Source of the DNA: Streptomyces sp. HmicA12
GTDB lineage: Bacteria > Actinomycetota > Actinomycetes > Streptomycetales > Streptomycetaceae
Assembly: GCF_000373565.1 (NCBI RefSeq)
Contig: NZ_KB891842.1
Coordinates: forward strand, 248,001 to 312,000
Length of the DNA: 64,000 nt
Reading direction: 5' to 3'
In this document: in pieces, positions 8,872-16,728 of the stretch
Layout of the letters: each line of letters starts with the position of its first letter
Numbering within the stretch: the stretch's first letter is position 1
The notes under the pieces: model-generated
Databases searched by the model: none
What the model saw: only the letters and a program-made list of their open reading frames with translations
What the model was told of the DNA's origin: nothing
Position numbers and translations under genes: made by a program

Positions 8872-8923
8872 CGTAAGAGCCTTTGAGTGAAGGGGCCCGG
8901 CCGACCACGCGAGAAGGGGTGGC

Positions 8924-8998
8924 TCAGCCGAAGAGGGCCCGGGAAGTGGGGATGCGCCTGTCGCTGCGCACGGCAGCGGTCACCGCGACGACAGTCAT
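8924..8998 (-). CDS. Putative 24-residue leader peptide upstream of the methyltransferase-acetyltransferase
   Basis: ATG at 8998 starts a 24-codon ORF ending TGA at 8924-8926. It is preceded by GAGGAGGTGGG (9002-9012), one of the best ribosome-binding sites in the window, and by a -10-like TATTCT. The peptide begins MTVVAVTAAVRSDRRIPTS and ends ALFG. It contains three Arg and no Cys, Trp or His run, so it is not an obvious classical attenuator peptide. Its position, directly between a promoter and a poorly initiated TTG gene, suggests a regulatory leader. I recognise no homologue with certainty. Confidence 0.55.
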   Translation of the reverse strand: MTVVAVTAAVRSDRRIPTSRALFG

Positions 8999-9001
8999 CA
9001 A

Positions 9002-9032
9002 CCCACCTCCTCAAAGAGCGATGGCCAGAATA
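9002..9032 (-). promoter_or_regulatory. Promoter -10 and strong ribosome-binding site of the leader ORF
   Basis: On the minus strand TATTCT (9027-9032) resembles a -10 box, predicting a start near 9020 and a leader of only about 20 bases before GAGGAGGTG (anti-SD complementarity of at least 7 bases) and ATG 8998. No convincing -35 was seen. Confidence 0.45.
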
Positions 9033-9073
9033 CCACCGAACGTGATCATCGGAACGGGACAACCGGGCCGTGA

Positions 9074-10009
9074 TCAGTGGCAGAGCTTCGCCTCGTGCTC
9101 CGCGTGACCGGTCGGCTCCAGCTGGAACGTGCAGTGCTCGACGTCGAAGTGATCGCCCAGGCAGCCCTGCAACTCGTGGAGCATCTTCTCGTTCCCTATG
9201 CCGCTGAGCACGTCGGCGGCGACGACCACGTGCGCGGAGAGGACCGGCATGCCCGAGGTGATGGTCCAGGCGTGGAGGTCGTGGACGTCCTCGACGCCGG
9301 GGAGAGCGAGTATGTGCGCCCGGACCTGGGCCATGTCGACGCCCTTGGGGGCGGACTCCAGGAGCACGTTCAGGGTCTCGCGCAACAGCTTGACCGTGCG
9401 CGGGACGATCATGAGGCCGATGACGATGGACGCGATCGGGTCGGCGGCCTGCCAGCCGGTGGTGAGGATGATCGCGGCCGAGATGAGCACCGCGACGGAA
9501 CCGAGGGCGTCCGCGGCCACCTCCAGAAAGGCGCCCCGTACATTCAGGCTGTCCTGCTGCCCCTTCACCAGGAGGGAGAGCGAGATCATGTTCGCGACCA
9601 GGCCGATCAGGCCGTAGACGATCGTCAGGCCGCCCGCCGTCTCGGCCGGCTCCATGAAGCGCTGAACGGCCTCGTACAGGACGTAGCCCCCGACGCCCAG
9701 CAGGAGCAGGCAGTTGGCGAGCGCGGCCAGGATCTCGGCGCGCGCGTACCCGAAGGTGCGCTGATCGCTCGCCGGGCGGTTCGCGAAGTGGATCGCGAGC
9801 AGCGCCATCACCAGGCCGAGCGCGTCCGTCGCCATGTGGGCCGCGTCCGCGATCAGGGCGAGCGAGTCGGCCACGAGGCCACCGACGATCTCCACCACCA
9901 TCACGGTCAGCGTGATCGCGAGGGCGATGCGCAGCCGTCCCTTGTGGGCGGCGGCGGCCGTCCCCGTCGTGGGTCCGTGGCTGTGCCCGTGGTCGTGTCC
10001 GGCCCCCAT
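9074..10009 (-). CDS. Cation diffusion facilitator family transporter
   Basis: A 311-residue CDF-type efflux pump for divalent metals such as Zn. The N-terminus (MGAGHDHGHSHG) is His-rich, as in CzcD/ZitB proteins. The first half contains six hydrophobic helices, including LALIADAAHMATDALGLVMA with the His/Asp metal site. The C-terminal cytoplasmic domain (VEDVHDLHAWTITSGMPVLSAHVVV) is the conserved CDF dimerisation and metal-sensing module. ATG 10009 has GGAGGA 7 bases upstream; the open frame to 10063 was rejected. It sits 166 bases downstream of galE on the same strand, separated by a strong hairpin, so it is likely a separate unit. Confidence 0.93.
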   Translation of the reverse strand: MGAGHDHGHSHGPTTGTAAAAHKGRLRIALAITLTVMVVEIVGGLVADSLALIADAAHMATDALGLVMALLAIHFANRPASDQRTFGYARAEILAALANCLLLLGVGGYVLYEAVQRFMEPAETAGGLTIVYGLIGLVANMISLSLLVKGQQDSLNVRGAFLEVAADALGSVAVLISAAIILTTGWQAADPIASIVIGLMIVPRTVKLLRETLNVLLESAPKGVDMAQVRAHILALPGVEDVHDLHAWTITSGMPVLSAHVVVAADVLSGIGNEKMLHELQGCLGDHFDVEHCTFQLEPTGHAEHEAKLCH

Positions 10010-10120
10010 GAAACCGTCCTCCGCATCGGTTCGCCGCACCGCCCGGAACCGGGCGGCGATCACAGTGAACTACGGGTAGGGGGTATCTGCAAACACTGCA
10101 CTGAACACCGTTGTCATGTG

Positions 10121-10164
10121 CCCTGACCTGCGTAAATGCTCGTCCGCAAGTACGCAGGTCAGGG
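10121..10164 (-). terminator. Perfect 14-bp inverted repeat downstream of galE
   Basis: CCCTGACCTGCGTA (10121-10134) and its exact complement TACGCAGGTCAGGG (10151-10164) flank a 16-base loop. It starts 12 bases after the galE stop and lies about 110 bases upstream of the cation efflux start. A galE terminator is the simplest reading; there is no U-tract. A metal-responsive operator for the efflux gene is the alternative. Confidence 0.6.
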
Positions 10165-10175
10165 CGGTGGCAAGA

Positions 10176-11159
10176 TCACTTCGAGGTCGCCTCGGGGTGT
10201 CGAAGACACCATCCGGCCCAGGCCGATTCGACCATCTCGCGTACCCCGCGTGACGCCGTCCACCCGAGCTCCTTCTCCGCGAGCGCGGACGAGCCGACGG
10301 CGCGCGGCGCGTCACCGGGTCGGCGCGGTTCGACGAGCGCGGGCCTGCGGTCCCCGGACACCTCGGCGATCACGTCCACCAGCTCGCGGACCGAGACACC
10401 CAGGCCGGTGCCGATGTTGAGCGTCAGATCGCCGCTCGCGTCCGGCCGCGCCAGCCTGCGCGCCGCCGCCAGATGCGCCTCCGCGAGGTCCATGACATGG
10501 ACGTAGTCACGGACACACGTGCCGTCCGGCGTCGGGTAGTCGTCGCCGAAGATCCGCGGGGCCTCGCCGCGCGTGAGCCGGTCGAAGACCATCGGGATCA
10601 CGTTGAAGACGCCGATGTCCGCGAGGGCGGGCTCGGCGGCGCCCGCCACGTTGAAGTAGCGCAGGCAGACCGTCGCCATCCCGTGCGCGTGGCCCGCCGC
10701 CCGCACCAGCCACTCGCCCGCGAGCTTCGTCTCGCCGTACGGGTTCACGGGCGCGCACGGCGTCGACTCGGTGATGAGGCCGGTGTCCGGGTTGCCGTAG
10801 ACGGCCGCGGACGACGAGAAGACGAAGCGGCGCACGCCCGCCCCGGCGACCGTCTCCAGGAGCGTGGCGAGCCCGCCGACGTTCTCCCGGTAGTAGAGCT
10901 CGGGCCGCTCGACCGACTCGCCGACCTGCTTCTGGGCGGCCAGGTGCACGACACCGGTCACTTCGTGCTCGGCGCACACCCGGGCCACCAGCTCCGCGTC
11001 CGTGGCCGACCCGCGCACCAGCGGGATCTCGGCCGGCAGCCGCTCGGGCACCCCCGACGTCACGTTGTCGAGGACGACGACGCGCTCGCCCGCGCCCGCC
11101 ATCGCCCGTGCCACGTGTGCCCCGATGTATCCGGCTCCGCCGGTGATCAGCCATGTCAT
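10176..11159 (-). CDS. galE: UDP-glucose 4-epimerase
   Basis: A 327-residue short-chain dehydrogenase of the extended class. It interconverts UDP-glucose and UDP-galactose using bound NAD. TGGAGYIGAH is the NAD-binding Gly motif at the N-terminus, VFSSSAAVYGNP carries the catalytic Ser/Thr region, NPYGETK the Tyr-x3-Lys pair, and VCLRYFNVAGA plus GTCVRDYVHV are GalE-typical. ATG 11159 is used, with GGGTGG upstream. It is divergent from the phospho-polyol operon that starts at 11419 and probably supplies galactose for it, though Streptomyces usually also has a gal-operon copy. Confidence 0.94.
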   Translation of the reverse strand: MTWLITGGAGYIGAHVARAMAGAGERVVVLDNVTSGVPERLPAEIPLVRGSATDAELVARVCAEHEVTGVVHLAAQKQVGESVERPELYYRENVGGLATLLETVAGAGVRRFVFSSSAAVYGNPDTGLITESTPCAPVNPYGETKLAGEWLVRAAGHAHGMATVCLRYFNVAGAAEPALADIGVFNVIPMVFDRLTRGEAPRIFGDDYPTPDGTCVRDYVHVMDLAEAHLAAARRLARPDASGDLTLNIGTGLGVSVRELVDVIAEVSGDRRPALVEPRRPGDAPRAVGSSALAEKELGWTASRGVREMVESAWAGWCLRHPEATSK

Positions 11160-11403
11160 GACGCACCACCCTAAGCGGGGCGCCGACCGCCCCTGGTTTG
11201 TGGGCCGAGGCCTTGATCGACAATGATGAAAGGGCGGTCCCGGAACCACAGACCGCGTGAGACAGGGGCCAATCGGGCCGTAAACGGGCGGTGAACGTCC
11301 GCTTCAGATCATCCGATAGCCTCTGCCGACATGCCGCCCGGCCTCCCCCTAGGCACAGGGCGCCCCCATCGTGCATGAGCCCGGCGCGCTCGCGTCGGCA
11401 CCC

Positions 11404-11421
11404 AAGGAGTGAGTTCGTCTG
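11404..11421 (+). promoter_or_regulatory. Ribosome-binding site that points to a CTG start codon
   Basis: AAGGAG (11404-11409) is followed after 9 bases by CTG at 11419-11421. An in-frame TGA lies at 11410-11412, and no ATG, GTG or TTG occurs in frame until GTG 11497, which has no Shine-Dalgarno. The codons between read STAIVTGQPVPGSSLEGDLR, which I remember as the conserved N-terminus of this family. Confidence 0.6.
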
Positions 11422-13182
11422 TCGACCGCCATCGTCACCGGTCAGCCGGTTCCCGGGTCGTCCCTGGAGGGCGATCTGCGGGCACTCGGCTTCGACGTGC
11501 GACTCGCCCCGGACGCGGCCGACGCCGAAGCCGCGCTCGCGGCCGTCCCGGGCGACCAGCGGGTCGCGGTCGTCGACGCGGGGTTCGTGGGCCACGCCCA
11601 CGCCCTGCGCCTCGGCCTCACCGACCCCCGCTTCCCCGCCTCGGCGATCCCCGGCGCGGTCACCGCGCAGCCCTCGGCCCGTCAGGCGCTGAACCGGGCG
11701 GTCGGGGAGACGGGCATCGCCCCCGACACCGTCGCGAAGAGCATCGAGGCGGCCGGCACCGACGTGCACCGCCCCGAGCTCGGCGAACTCGTCGCCGCCG
11801 TGCCGCACGACCCGCAGGCCCGCAACGAGGCCCGCCAGCGCGTCGCCGCCGTCGACGACGAGGCGATCCGCCTGCGCACGGCGGTCAAGGCGCGGGACGG
11901 CTTCTTCACCACGTACTGCATCAGCCCCTACTCCCGCTACATCGCGCGCTGGTGCGCCCGCCGAGGCCTGACCCCGAACCAGGTCACCACCGCGTCGCTG
12001 CTCACCGCCCTGATCGCGGCGGGCTGCGCGGCCACCGGCACCCGCCCCGGCTTCGTCGCCGCCGGTCTGCTCCTGCTCTTCTCCTTCGTCCTCGACTGCA
12101 CCGACGGGCAGCTCGCCCGCTACTCGCTGCAGTACTCGACGCTCGGCGCCTGGCTGGACGCGACCTTCGACCGCGCCAAGGAGTACGCCTACTACGCGGG
12201 CCTCGCGCTCGGCGCGGCCAACTCGACCGGCGACGACGTATGGGCCCTCGCGCTCGGCGCGATGGTCCTCCAGACCTGCCGCCACGTCGTCGACTTCTCC
12301 TTCAACGAGGCGAACCACGACGCGAGCGGCAACACGAGCCCGACCGCCGCCCTCTCCGACAAGCTCGACAGCGTCGGCTGGACGGTCTGGGTGCGCCGGA
12401 TGATAGTGCTGCCGATCGGCGAGCGCTGGGCGCTGATCGCGATCTTCACGGCGCTCACCACGCCGCGCATCACCTTCTACGTACTCCTCGTGGGCTGCGC
12501 GCTCGCCGCCTGCTACACGACCGCGGGCCGCGTCCTGCGCTCGCTGACCCGCAAGGCGCAGCGCACCCCGCGCGCCGCGCAGGCACTGGACGACCTGGCC
12601 GACGCGGGCCTCCTGCGCAACGCCACCGTGCGCAAGCTGCGCGGCCGGGGCTACGCCGCACCGCTGACGGCGCTCTTCGGCGCGCTGATCCTCGTCAGCG
12701 ACGCCGCCACCTCGGACTTCGGGTCCTGGACCGTCGTCGCCGGTGCCGGGGCCTACGTGATCCTTTCCGACGTGGCCGTCAGCGGCCCCCTCACCGGGCC
12801 CCTCGACTGGCTCGTGCCGCCGATCTTCCGGGCCGCCGAGTACGGCACGATCCTGCTGCTCGCGGCCAAGGCCGACGTGCAGGGAGCGCTGCCCGCGGCA
12901 TTCGGCCTGGTGGCGGCAGTCGCCTACCATCACTACGACACGGTGTACCGCATCCGCGGCGGCACCGGTGCACCCCCGCGGTGGCTGGTGCAGGCGATCG
13001 GCGGACACGAGACCCGAACACTGGTGGTCACCGTGCTGGCCGCGCTGCTCACCGCCACAGATTTCACCGTCGCGCTCACGGCGCTCGCCGTGCTCGTGGC
13101 ACTCGTGGTGCTCGCCGAGAGCATCCGCTTCTGGGTCTCTGCTGGAGCACCCGCCGTACACGATGAAGGAGAACCCGCATGA
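11419..13182 (+). CDS. CDP-alcohol phosphatidyltransferase with DUF5941 domain
   Basis: About 587 residues if started at the CTG 11419 (561 from GTG 11497). Three parts are visible. First, an N-terminal alpha/beta region of about 130 residues that looks like a degenerate nucleotidyltransferase. Second, a CDP-alcohol phosphatidyltransferase domain beginning DGFFTTYCISPYSRYIARW, with the complete catalytic motif DCTDGQLAR-x8-GAWLDATFD and several membrane helices. Third, a hydrophobic C-terminal DUF5941 region (about 400-587) ending in more helices. The layout recalls archaeal inositol-1-phosphate cytidylyltransferase/di-inositol-phosphate synthases. The reaction expected is transfer of an alcohol phosphate from a CDP-alcohol to an acceptor at the membrane. 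It is the first gene of the operon and overlaps the next by 4 bases (ATGA). Confidence 0.82.
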   Translation: MSTAIVTGQPVPGSSLEGDLRALGFDVRLAPDAADAEAALAAVPGDQRVAVVDAGFVGHAHALRLGLTDPRFPASAIPGAVTAQPSARQALNRAVGETGIAPDTVAKSIEAAGTDVHRPELGELVAAVPHDPQARNEARQRVAAVDDEAIRLRTAVKARDGFFTTYCISPYSRYIARWCARRGLTPNQVTTASLLTALIAAGCAATGTRPGFVAAGLLLLFSFVLDCTDGQLARYSLQYSTLGAWLDATFDRAKEYAYYAGLALGAANSTGDDVWALALGAMVLQTCRHVVDFSFNEANHDASGNTSPTAALSDKLDSVGWTVWVRRMIVLPIGERWALIAIFTALTTPRITFYVLLVGCALAACYTTAGRVLRSLTRKAQRTPRAAQALDDLADAGLLRNATVRKLRGRGYAAPLTALFGALILVSDAATSDFGSWTVVAGAGAYVILSDVAVSGPLTGPLDWLVPPIFRAAEYGTILLLAAKADVQGALPAAFGLVAAVAYHHYDTVYRIRGGTGAPPRWLVQAIGGHETRTLVVTVLAALLTATDFTVALTALAVLVALVVLAESIRFWVSAGAPAVHDEGEPA

Positions 13183-13931
13183 TCGGCCTCGTCCTGGCCG
13201 CCGGCGCCGGCAGCCGGCTCCGCCCCTACACCGAGACGCTCCCCAAGGCGCTCGTGCCCGTCGTGGGCGAGGGAACCGAGAACGAGCTCTCCGTCCTCGA
13301 CCTCACCCTGAAGAACTTCGCCGAGATCGGCCTCACCGAGGTCGGCATCATCGTCGGCTACCGCAAGGAGGTCGTCTACGAGCGCAAGGCGGCGCTCGAG
13401 GCGAAGTACGGCCTGAAGCTGACGCTGATCGAGAACGACGTCGCCGAGAAGTGGAACAACGCCTACTCCCTGTGGTGCGGCCGTGACGCCATCAAGCACA
13501 CGGTGATCCTCGCCAACGGCGACACCGTCCACCCGGTCTCCGTCGAGAAGACGCTGCTCGCCGCCCGCGGCGACGGCAAGAAGATCATCCTCGCCCTGGA
13601 CACGGTGAAGAACCTCGGCGACGAGGAGATGAAGGTCGTCGTGGACCCCGAGACGGGCGTCCGGAAGATCACGAAGCTGATGGACCCGTCCGAGGCCACC
13701 GGCGAGTACATCGGCGTCACCCTCATCGAGGGCGAGGCCGCCGACGAGCTGGCCGACGCCCTGAAGGCCACGTACGAGCGTGACCCGCAGCTGTACTACG
13801 AGGACGGCTACCAGGAGCTCGTGAACCGCGGCTTCAAGGTCGACGTCGCCCCGATCGGTGACGTGCCGTGGGTCGAGATCGACAACCACGACGACCTCGC
13901 GAAGGCCAGGGAGATCGCGTGCCAGTACTGA
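13179..13931 (+). CDS. NTP transferase, phosphocholine/inositol-1-phosphate cytidylyltransferase-like
   Basis: A 250-residue GT-A-fold nucleotidyltransferase. The N-terminal LAAGAGSRLRPYTETLPKALVPV contains the GxGxR nucleotide loop and the PK substrate lysine, and ENDVAEKWNNAYSLW is typical of the phosphocholine/inositol-phosphate cytidylyltransferase group. ILANGDTVHP carries the metal-binding Asp. It should activate a phosphorylated alcohol or sugar alcohol as a CDP (or other NDP) derivative for the CDP-alcohol transferases on either side. ATG 13179 overlaps the preceding stop, and GAAGGAGAA upstream is a strong ribosome-binding site. The exact polyol is not determinable. Confidence 0.85.
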   Translation: MIGLVLAAGAGSRLRPYTETLPKALVPVVGEGTENELSVLDLTLKNFAEIGLTEVGIIVGYRKEVVYERKAALEAKYGLKLTLIENDVAEKWNNAYSLWCGRDAIKHTVILANGDTVHPVSVEKTLLAARGDGKKIILALDTVKNLGDEEMKVVVDPETGVRKITKLMDPSEATGEYIGVTLIEGEAADELADALKATYERDPQLYYEDGYQELVNRGFKVDVAPIGDVPWVEIDNHDDLAKAREIACQY

Positions 13932-14986
13932 CGAGGCTGATTCCCTCGCCGGTCGTCGTCGACATCCGGCCGGGGGCGCTCGACGACCTGGCCAAGGTCC
14001 TCGCCGACCAGAGGATCTCGTCGTCACAGGGGTGCCTGGCCATCGCGATCAGCGGTGGCTCGGGCGCCGCCCTGCGGGCCCGCCTGGAGCCCTCGCTGCC
14101 CACCGCCGAGTGGTTCGAGGTCGGTGGCGGCACCCTCGACGACGCGATCAAGCTCGCCGACGACATCAAGAAGGCGGGGCGTTTCGACGCCATCGTCGGT
14201 CTCGGTGGCGGCAAGATCATCGACTGCGGCAAGTTCGCCGCCGCCCGTGTGGGCCTGCCGCTGGTCGCCGTCGCGACGAACCTGTCGCACGACGGCCTGT
14301 GCTCGCCCGTCGCGACCCTCGACAACGACGCGGGCCGCGGCTCCTACGGTGTGCCGAACCCGATCGCCGTCGTCATCGACCTCGACATCATCCGTGAGGC
14401 CCCGGTCCGTTTCGTGCGCTCCGGCATCGGTGACGCCCTGTCCAACATCTCCGCGGTCGCGGACTGGGAGCTCGCCGCCCGCGAGCGCGGCGAGGACATC
14501 GACGGTCTCGCGGCCGCAATGGCCCGCCAGGCAGGCGAGGCGGTCATGCGGCACCCCGGAGGCGTCGGCGACGACGGCTTCCTCCAGGTGCTCGCCGAGG
14601 GCCTGGTCCTCACCGGCATCGCCATGTCGGTCTCCGGCGACTCGCGGCCGGCCTCGGGGGCCTGCCACGAGATCAACCACGCCTTCGACCTCCTCTACCC
14701 CAAGCGCGCCGCCAGCCACGGCGAGCAGTGCGGCCTGGGCGCGGCCTTCGCGATGCACCTGCGCGGTGCCCGCGACGAGTCCGCGTACATGGTCGAGGTG
14801 CTGCGCCGCCACGGGCTGCCCGTAACGCCCGAGGAGATCGGCTTCACCGTGGACGAGTTCGTGAAGGTCGTGGAGTTCGCTCCGCAGACCCGCCCGGGCC
14901 GCTACACGATCCTCGAACACCTCGACCTCTCCACCGACCAGATCAGGGACGCCTACGCCGACTATGCAAAAGCCATCGGTAGCTGA
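13919..14986 (+). CDS. Iron-containing alcohol dehydrogenase, glycerol-1-phosphate dehydrogenase-like
   Basis: About 355 residues from GTG 13919, which overlaps the upstream gene by 13 bases and has AGGGAG before it. VGLGGGKIIDCGKFAA is the NAD(P)-binding region, NLSHDGLCSPVA matches the EgsA/AraM glycerol-1-phosphate dehydrogenase subgroup, and RPASGACHEINHAFD and ASHGEQCGLG supply the metal-binding His and Asp residues. Members reduce a keto-phosphate (dihydroxyacetone phosphate in EgsA) to a polyol phosphate. Next to a cytidylyltransferase, the simplest role is to make the polyol phosphate that is then CDP-activated. sn-Glycerol-1-phosphate, unusual in bacteria, is one possible product. 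Confidence 0.85.
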   Translation: MPVLTRLIPSPVVVDIRPGALDDLAKVLADQRISSSQGCLAIAISGGSGAALRARLEPSLPTAEWFEVGGGTLDDAIKLADDIKKAGRFDAIVGLGGGKIIDCGKFAAARVGLPLVAVATNLSHDGLCSPVATLDNDAGRGSYGVPNPIAVVIDLDIIREAPVRFVRSGIGDALSNISAVADWELAARERGEDIDGLAAAMARQAGEAVMRHPGGVGDDGFLQVLAEGLVLTGIAMSVSGDSRPASGACHEINHAFDLLYPKRAASHGEQCGLGAAFAMHLRGARDESAYMVEVLRRHGLPVTPEEIGFTVDEFVKVVEFAPQTRPGRYTILEHLDLSTDQIRDAYADYAKAIGS

Positions 14987-15743
14987 GCTCCGCCCGGTCG
15001 TGCACCCCGCCGGGGTGAAGGACCGCCGGAGCGGTGAGCACTGGATGGGCCGGCTCTACATGCGCGAGGTCTCGCTGCGTGTCGACCGCCACCTGGTGAA
15101 CACCAAGGTCACGCCCAACCAGCTGACCTACCTGATGACCGTCTGCGGTGTCCTGGCCGCCCCCGCGCTGCTCGTGCCGGGCATCTGGGGCGCGGTCCTC
15201 GGCGTCGTCGCCGTGCAGCTCTACCTGCTGCTCGACTGCGTCGACGGCGAGATCGCCCGCTGGCGCAAGCAGTACTCGCTGGCCGGTGTCTGGATGGACC
15301 GCGTCGGCGCGTACCTCACCGACGCGGCCGTCCTCGTCGGCTTCGGCCTGCGCGCCGCCGACCTGTGGGGCTCGGGCCGGATCGACTGGCTGTGGGCCTT
15401 CCTGGGCGCGCTCGCCGCGCTCGGCGCCATCATGATCAAGGCCGAGACGGACCTGGTCGGCGTGGCCCGCGCGCAGAACGGCAAGGAGCAGGTCAAGGAG
15501 ACCGCGTCCGAGATGCGCTCCTCCGGCATGGCGCTGGCCCGCCGGGCCGCCGCCGCGTTCAAGTTCCACCGCCTCATCCTCGGCATCGAGGCGACGCTGC
15601 TGATCCTGGTCCTCGCGATCGTCGACCAGATCCGCGGCGACCTGTTCTTCACGCGCCTCGGTGTGGCGGTGCTCGCGGGCATCGCCCTGCTGCAGACCCT
15701 GCTCCACCTCGTGTCCATCCTCGCTTCGAGCAGGCTGAAGTGA
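14964..15743 (+). CDS. CDP-alcohol phosphatidyltransferase family protein (second copy)
   Basis: A 259-residue membrane protein with about five hydrophobic helices and a cytosolic N-terminus. The catalytic segment reads DCVDGEIARWRKQYSLAG then VWMDRVGA: Asp-x2-Asp-Gly-x2-Ala-Arg-x8-Gly-x3-Asp are present, but the last Asp of the usual motif (four residues on) is Ala. That Asp is the proposed general base in the family, so this protein may use another residue, be inactive, or act as a partner of the DUF5941 protein. ATG 14964 overlaps the dehydrogenase gene by 23 bases. It is followed by a GTGA-overlapping glycosyltransferase. Confidence 0.85.
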   Translation: MQKPSVAELRPVVHPAGVKDRRSGEHWMGRLYMREVSLRVDRHLVNTKVTPNQLTYLMTVCGVLAAPALLVPGIWGAVLGVVAVQLYLLLDCVDGEIARWRKQYSLAGVWMDRVGAYLTDAAVLVGFGLRAADLWGSGRIDWLWAFLGALAALGAIMIKAETDLVGVARAQNGKEQVKETASEMRSSGMALARRAAAAFKFHRLILGIEATLLILVLAIVDQIRGDLFFTRLGVAVLAGIALLQTLLHLVSILASSRLK

Positions 15744-16633
15744 GCAGCCCGATACGAGGGGCGAAGGTCGGCGCGGTGGTCATCACCATGGGCAACCGCC
15801 CGGCCGAGCTGCGCGCCCTCCTCGACTCGGTCGCCAAGCAGGACGGCGACCCGGTCGAGGTGGTCGTGGTCGGCAACGGCTCGCCCGTCCCCGAGGTCCC
15901 CGAAGGCGTACGCACCGTCGAGCTGCCCGAGAACCTCGGTATCCCGGGCGGCAGGAACGTCGGCATCGAGGCGTTCGGGCCCTCCGGCTCCGACGTCGAC
16001 ATCCTGCTGTTCCTCGACGACGACGGCCTGCTGCCGCTCACCGACACGGCCCAGCTGTGCCGCGAGGCGTTCGCCGCCGACCCGAAGCTCGGCATCATCA
16101 GCTTCCGCATCGCGGACCCGGAGACCGGCGAGACCCAGCGCAGGCACGTCCCGCGGCTGCGCGCCGCCGACCCGATGCGCTCCTCCCGGGTGACGACCTT
16201 CCTCGGCGGCGCCAACGCCTGCCGCACCCAGGTCATCGCCGAGGTCGGCGGACTGCCCGACGAGTTCTTCTACGCCCACGAGGAGACCGACCTCGCCTGG
16301 CGTGCCCTCGACGCGGGCTGGATGATCGACTACCGCGCCGACATGGTGCTGCACCACCCGACCACGGCCCCGTCCCGGCACGCGGTCTACCACCGCATGG
16401 TGGCCCGCAACCGCGTCTGGCTCGCGCGCCGCAACCTGCCCGCACCGCTGGTCCCGGTCTACCTCGGTGTCTGGCTGCTCCTGACGCTGGCACGCCGACC
16501 CTCCGGCCCGGCCCTCAAGGCCTGGCTCGGCGGCTTCAAGGAAGGCTGGACGAGCCCCTGCGGCCCCAGGCGTCCGATGAAGTGGCGTACGGTGTGGCGG
16601 CTGACCCGACTGGGCCGACCTCCTGTGATCTGA
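15740..16633 (+). CDS. Glycosyltransferase family 2
   Basis: A 297-residue GT-A-fold glycosyltransferase. VGAVVITMGNRPAELRALLDSV opens the Rossmann-like nucleotide-binding half, NLGIPGGRNVGIEAF is a hallmark of rhamnosyl- or galactofuranosyl-type GT2 enzymes, LLFLDDDG is the DxD metal site, and FFYAHEETDLAWRALDAGW contains the ED catalytic-base motif. The GTG start at 15740 overlaps the preceding TGA (GTGA). It probably glycosylates the polyol-phosphate product on the cytoplasmic face before export by the ABC transporter encoded next. The donor sugar is unknown; nearby galE suggests UDP-galactose as a candidate. Confidence 0.88.
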   Translation: MSSPIRGAKVGAVVITMGNRPAELRALLDSVAKQDGDPVEVVVVGNGSPVPEVPEGVRTVELPENLGIPGGRNVGIEAFGPSGSDVDILLFLDDDGLLPLTDTAQLCREAFAADPKLGIISFRIADPETGETQRRHVPRLRAADPMRSSRVTTFLGGANACRTQVIAEVGGLPDEFFYAHEETDLAWRALDAGWMIDYRADMVLHHPTTAPSRHAVYHRMVARNRVWLARRNLPAPLVPVYLGVWLLLTLARRPSGPALKAWLGGFKEGWTSPCGPRRPMKWRTVWRLTRLGRPPVI

Positions 16634-16728
16634 CAAGCTCTTCTCTGAGAGCATGCGGGCCAAACCTTGTCCCCTGCTTGTGCCGATGCCCGACCAGGCT
16701 GCGCTTTTGAAGACGAAAGTTCCCTTTT

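Noticed and set aside
10507..13161. Very long open frame (884 codons) on the minus strand across galE and the DUF5941 gene
   Set aside because: It is antisense to or out of frame with two clearly conserved genes, its composition is Arg/Gly/Ala-rich, and it has no recognisable domain; typical of high-GC DNA.
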